Assembly: GCA_038501625.1 (NCBI GenBank)
Contig: JAZAYU010000005.1
Location: forward strand, 9,697,484-9,761,483
Length of the DNA stretch: 64,000 nt
Direction of reading: 5' to 3'
Source of the DNA: Corbicula japonica
Lineage: Eukaryota; Mollusca; Bivalvia; Venerida; Cyrenidae
A program made the translations under genes and the position numbers. Shown one piece after another: positions 60,381 to 64,000 of this stretch. The notes under the pieces are model-generated. The model worked only from the letters and a program-made list of their open reading frames with translations. It made no database searches and was not told where the DNA came from. Each line of letters begins with the position of its first letter. Position 1 is the first letter of the stretch.

Positions 60381-60388
60381 GGTCAACA

Positions 60389-60452
60389 GGACAAAATACC
60401 TCGGTAATTGGTTTGATTGCCTTTGATGATCCAATTACCGGGACAATTTGTC
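60389..60452. repeat. Small inverted repeat (~64 bp)
   Basis: GGACAAAATACCTCGGTAATTGG faces CCAATTACCGGGACAATTTGTC across a 19-bp spacer. CCATGAC and GTCACGG extend it outwards. Probably a small hairpin element. Confidence 0.7.
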
Positions 60453-60556
60453 ACGGCTGTTTGCACCGACAGCCAATAAATACGTTTCTTAATTTTGCCT
60501 TGACGTGCATTCAGATCTATAAAGCTGTATAAGTCGTGAATTGTAAAGACAATAAT

Positions 60557-60716
60557 ACCGCGTTAACGCAAATTGTGTAGACAAGTACACCGTATTAACA
60601 TAAATTGTGTAGACAAGTACACCATGTTAACGAAAATTGTGTAGACAAGTACACCGTATTAACCTAAATTGTGTAGACAAGTACACCGTGTTAACGCAAA
60701 TTGTGTAGACAAGTAA
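60557..60716 (+). repeat. Tandem repeat, 32 bp x 5
   Basis: Units start ACC at 60557, 60589, 60621, 60653 and 60685, exactly 32 bp apart, with TTAACRNAAATTGTGTAGAC and AAGTACACC in each. Confidence 0.97.
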
Positions 60717-61604
60717 CAAATAACTAAGCAATCCGCTTCTAAAAAATTCTAAATAAACGCATTGACCTTGGATCGATTTCCAACTAATACCAACCTACTC
60801 ATTAATTGCACAATCCCGAAGCAGATACAAAGGTTCTCACACACTGATGCAGTCTTCCATGTTGCAGATCAATCAAAAAGCAATGAACTGGAGCAATCAC
60901 TATTAACTCAGTCATTCTGTCATTGAGAATATCAGCAATTCTCCATTACTTGTTCAATCGTCTATGTTACAAATCAATCAGAAAACAGCGAACACCCGAC
61001 AGTTTCTTTCTCAATCTATCATCCGAAGTTCTCATACACCGGTGCAGTATTTCGTGCTAAGTTATTTCGGAAAAGATAAAGATGTGAGAAAAGTATCAAA
61101 GATAACATATTATTAAAATAAATACTGTTCTTTCTCATAAAAAAGGTTAAGGTAGATTTCCCTAACTATATGCTTTGAAGAAACATTTTTATTTTCTGAG
61201 AAGAGGTATAATTTGGTATGAAACGCATGGACGAAGCTGAATGAACCCTTGCAGAATTTATGTTATGGACTATTATTGTGTATTGTATTTAGTGTTGTAC
61301 GAGTTACTTGTTAAGACGGGGTTAATTGCAGACTGTTGATAAAGTGAATAGTGAACAGAATAGTAAAGTGTTTGATATAGGTCTACTCTGGTTGAAAATA
61401 TGGCATTCGCAGTTTTTCTCAACTACATGGTATACATGTAAAACTATTACAATATTATGATTGTTCTCATACCGCCGCTAATATTCAGAAATTAAAATAC
61501 ATTTCCTCCAAACTTTTCAGATAATATTTTAATAATGTTCGTTCAGGGTTTGTTGCCAACAGTATTTATAGCAATTTGCATTGTCAATGAATTTAAAGTT
61601 CTAA
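60717..61604. other. AT-rich stretch, nothing recognised
   Basis: No repeat or coding feature is seen before the LINE. Confidence 0.4.
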
Positions 61605-61609
61605 CGCTC

Positions 61610-63118
61610 TAGTTGTTTATTTTCTTTGTTAATGATATGTATGAATCTTTAAATACTGCTGATGTACCTTGTTTTACTTTGGATGAAATGCAGATTTTCT
61701 TATTGCTATTTGCTGACGATTTAGCATTATTCTCTTCTACTGAAGAAGGTCTTCAATTATTATTAAATAAATTAGCAATTTATTGTAATAAATGGGGTGT
61801 TTCTGTTAACACTGACAAAACGGTTGTAATGGTTTTTAAAACTGGAAATAGACCAGAGCATGTGCAGTTGTTTTATGATAACAAATTATTGGCTGTAGTT
61901 AAGCAGTTTACATATCTAGGTGTTAACATATCATCAAACGGTAACTATTACAGAGCTCAAAAGTCGCTATCAGATCAAGCATTAAAAGCATTATTCTCGC
62001 TAATTTTCTTATTGGTGAGGTTTCTTTAAGTATTTCAGAAAAATTAAAACTGTTTGACGCTATGATTTCACCTATTTTATTTTATGGATCAGAGATCTGG
62101 GGATTTCATAAAGCCCCTGACATTGAACGAGTACACTTGAAATTCTTAAAACAGCTATTAGGTGTTAAGGTGCAAACTACAAATTCTGCAGTATTTGGTG
62201 AATTTGGAAGATTCCCATTTGAAATATTACGTAAAGTAAGAATTGTTAAATATTGGTATCGAATATTACAGTTACTAGATTCATTTATTTATAAAATGTT
62301 GTTTTTAAAGGACGTAAATGGTATACATATAAACAGCTGGTTCATAAATTTGAAATTTATGTTGAAAGAACTAGGTTTTTTCATATCTGTGTAATAAGGT
62401 AAACATAGAACCAATAGAAATCCAAAGAATAATTCAAAGAATATATGATCAATACTTGTAAAAATGGTGTTCTGAATTAGATAATTTTTAAAAGCTTGAT
62501 TCATAGAAATTGTTTAAATGTGATTTCGTAGAAGAAAAATATTTGAGTTGCATTGAAAACAGTAAATTTAGAAAAGCACTATCTAGATTCCGTTGTTCAT
62601 CTCATAAATTGGCTATTGAAGAAGGAAGGTTTAGAAACATAGAAAGAAATAACAGACTCTGTACACAATGTAATCAACATCAAATCGAAAATGAATACCA
62701 CTTTTTGTTAATTTGTCCAAAATATAGAACTTTACGAACAGAATTAATTAAAAACTATTATATTTCCTGGCCAAATCATTATAAATTCAAAGCATTATTG
62801 CAAACCAAAAGCAAAAAAAAAACAGTTAAATAACCTTGGTAAATTTATTTTTTTAGCAATGGAAAAAAGAGATGATAATGGCTTATTTTGATATGCATGT
62901 TAATAGTTTTTGTAGCGCACTTTATTAATTACACGAACCACTTATATTATACTTTTGTTAACTACATATACTGATTATACCATGCCTCTTATATCATACT
63001 TTTCTTGTGTTTTCTTTTCTTTTATACTTTATATGCCGCCAATATGAAATGTTGTTTGGCTCTGAACATGTATTTGTTTAATGCCAATAAAAATTTGACT
63101 TGACTTACTTGAAAAAAA
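61610..63118 (+). pseudogene. 5'-truncated LINE (Jockey-type) reverse transcriptase relic
   Basis: The RT palm is seen: FFVNDM, then LLFADDLALFS (catalytic FADD), KWGVSVNTDKT and FTYLGVNISSNG (61613-61970). A frameshift near 62000 moves to the next frame, where SPILFYGSEIWGF and KFLKQLLGVK follow. A stop at 62395 and another frameshift lead to FRCSSHKLAIEEGR and the C-terminal CTQCNQHQIENEYHFLLICP zinc-knuckle-like segment (62510-62833). 5' parts (endonuclease, ORF1, first RT motifs) are missing, so it is a dead 5' truncation. The 3' tail has AATAAA (63087) and TTGACTTGACTT. The clade label is from general resemblance. Confidence 0.85.
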
Positions 63119-63213
63119 AAAGTTTTCATCGACTAAGACTGTTTTCACAAGTTTCTATGTACATCGCTAATTATGTTTTTGTAGCAGAAAATATTCTTGT
63201 GAAATATCGATTT

Positions 63214-63381
63214 GTATTGTCCAACATTATTGACCTGGCACTTCATTAATTTTCGTAAAGGTCATTGGATAAACTGGTTATATACGTTCATATCGATTTG
63301 AAAGAAGATCGTAACGTTTACGAAATTCGCCGACTATATGGTCAAATGCAAGAGTGCCATGTCAATATTGTTGGACAATAC
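63214..63381. mobile_element. Small MITE with ~29-bp terminal inverted repeats
   Basis: GTATTGTCCAACATTATTGA...TGGCAC (63214) faces GTGCCATGTCAATATTGTTG...GACAATAC (63353-63381). The arms extend further inwards (CGTAACGTTTACG-like). It is 168 bp with no coding capacity. Confidence 0.8.
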
Positions 63382-63854
63382 CTCAGTTAGGCAGATTCAC
63401 GACTGCAATAGGTCGCGGATCAGTTGCATCTTCAGTGTCAGTTGCATTGCAATAATACCTTATATGCTCATCATCATGATGTAGAGGTCTTTTTATGGTT
63501 TAACGTCCTACTTTGTACGATTCAAATTTATGAGTGATGATGAAAATTATTTAATTTAAGTGCAATATTTTACAATAGTGTTGTAGGAAATATCTGATTT
63601 TAGGATAAGAAGACAGGAACTTGATACTTTGTTTAGATTTAGAAAATATGATCTTGTGGCATACGTGGGAAAGTTTCGTGTTTTTCCAGAAGCATTTATA
63701 ATCAAAGGAAAATGACGACATCAAATGTTTAAAACTGTTTACTGATGAAGGATATTTTAATATAACTTGTATGTCAAGTGGCTTTCATCGTTTGGAATGG
63801 ATCGAAATTGTATTGTTTATTGGTGTAAATATAGAGTGGCGCTCCAACACGGAG

Positions 63855-63985
63855 CTAGGCGGCGTGGGCGGTAATATGTATTACTATTACTGCCCATAAA
63901 AAGGCTCAATCAAACCGAACCTGCAATATTTCATTTCTATCGTGTCCGGTGACTGTTCCCTTTTCATTTATTTCTAGTTATCATT
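63855..63985 (+). repeat. Family R repeat, uninterrupted copy at window end
   Basis: GGCGGCGTGGGCGGTAATAT, AAAAGGCTCAATCAAACCGA, ACCTGCAATATTTCATTTCT, TCGTGTCCGGTGACTGTTCC and CTTTTCATTTATTTCTAG. It gives the empty site (single CTG at 63921-63923) for foldback F9. It may continue past the window. Confidence 0.8.
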
Positions 63986-64000
63986 AACTAACCATACCAA

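Noticed and set aside
1..64000. CRISPR arrays, bacterial operons, riboswitches, origins
   Set aside because: The tandem arrays have no spacer structure and the window is clearly eukaryotic; nothing supports these features.

Overview
The window looks like intergenic or intronic DNA from a metazoan, most likely a marine bivalve mollusc. It is AT-rich, has no closely packed long ORFs, and is full of short non-autonomous repeats. Three things point to a bivalve: a 'pearl'/HINE-type element with a core satellite of about 147 bp, decayed Penelope-like and Jockey-type retroelements of the kind common in bivalves, and tRNA-derived SINEs. The species assignment is inference. No host gene can be called with confidence.

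Layout. 0-9 kb: one faint hammerhead-like motif, family-A repeats, a tRNA-derived SINE, and a Penelope-like (PLE) RT fragment followed by family A. 8.7-12.8 kb: two short tandem arrays, a second hammerhead-like motif and two candidate isolated exons (9.9 kb plus strand, 12.6 kb minus strand). 13.66-16.12 kb: one composite element (nine copies of a ~147-bp repeat, a 164-bp tandem repeat, a GACGCC tract, inverted ends). 16-36 kb: mostly unique AT-rich DNA with scattered family-A copies, hairpin (foldback) elements, a small MITE, a second PLE fragment, SINE T copies and microsatellites. 36-43 kb: palindromes, a second GACGCC-ended element, SINE T, foldbacks and an almost perfect 163-bp hairpin. 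43-54 kb: family A, foldbacks (one inserted in another repeat, with an uninterrupted copy near the window end) and a 1.38-kb element with ~70-bp terminal inverted repeats. 54-64 kb: sparse repeats, a 32-bp tandem array, a 5'-truncated broken LINE with its 3' tail, and a small MITE.

How the parts relate. Four recurrent families explain most of the structure: family A (about 17 traces, up to ~300 bp), the CWG-flanked foldback family F (9 traces), SINE T (about 8 traces) and family R (4 traces). Both PLE RT fragments have family A downstream in the same relative orientation, so A may be a PLE 3' part that spread separately. The autonomous retroelements seen here (PLE, LINE) are broken and inactive.
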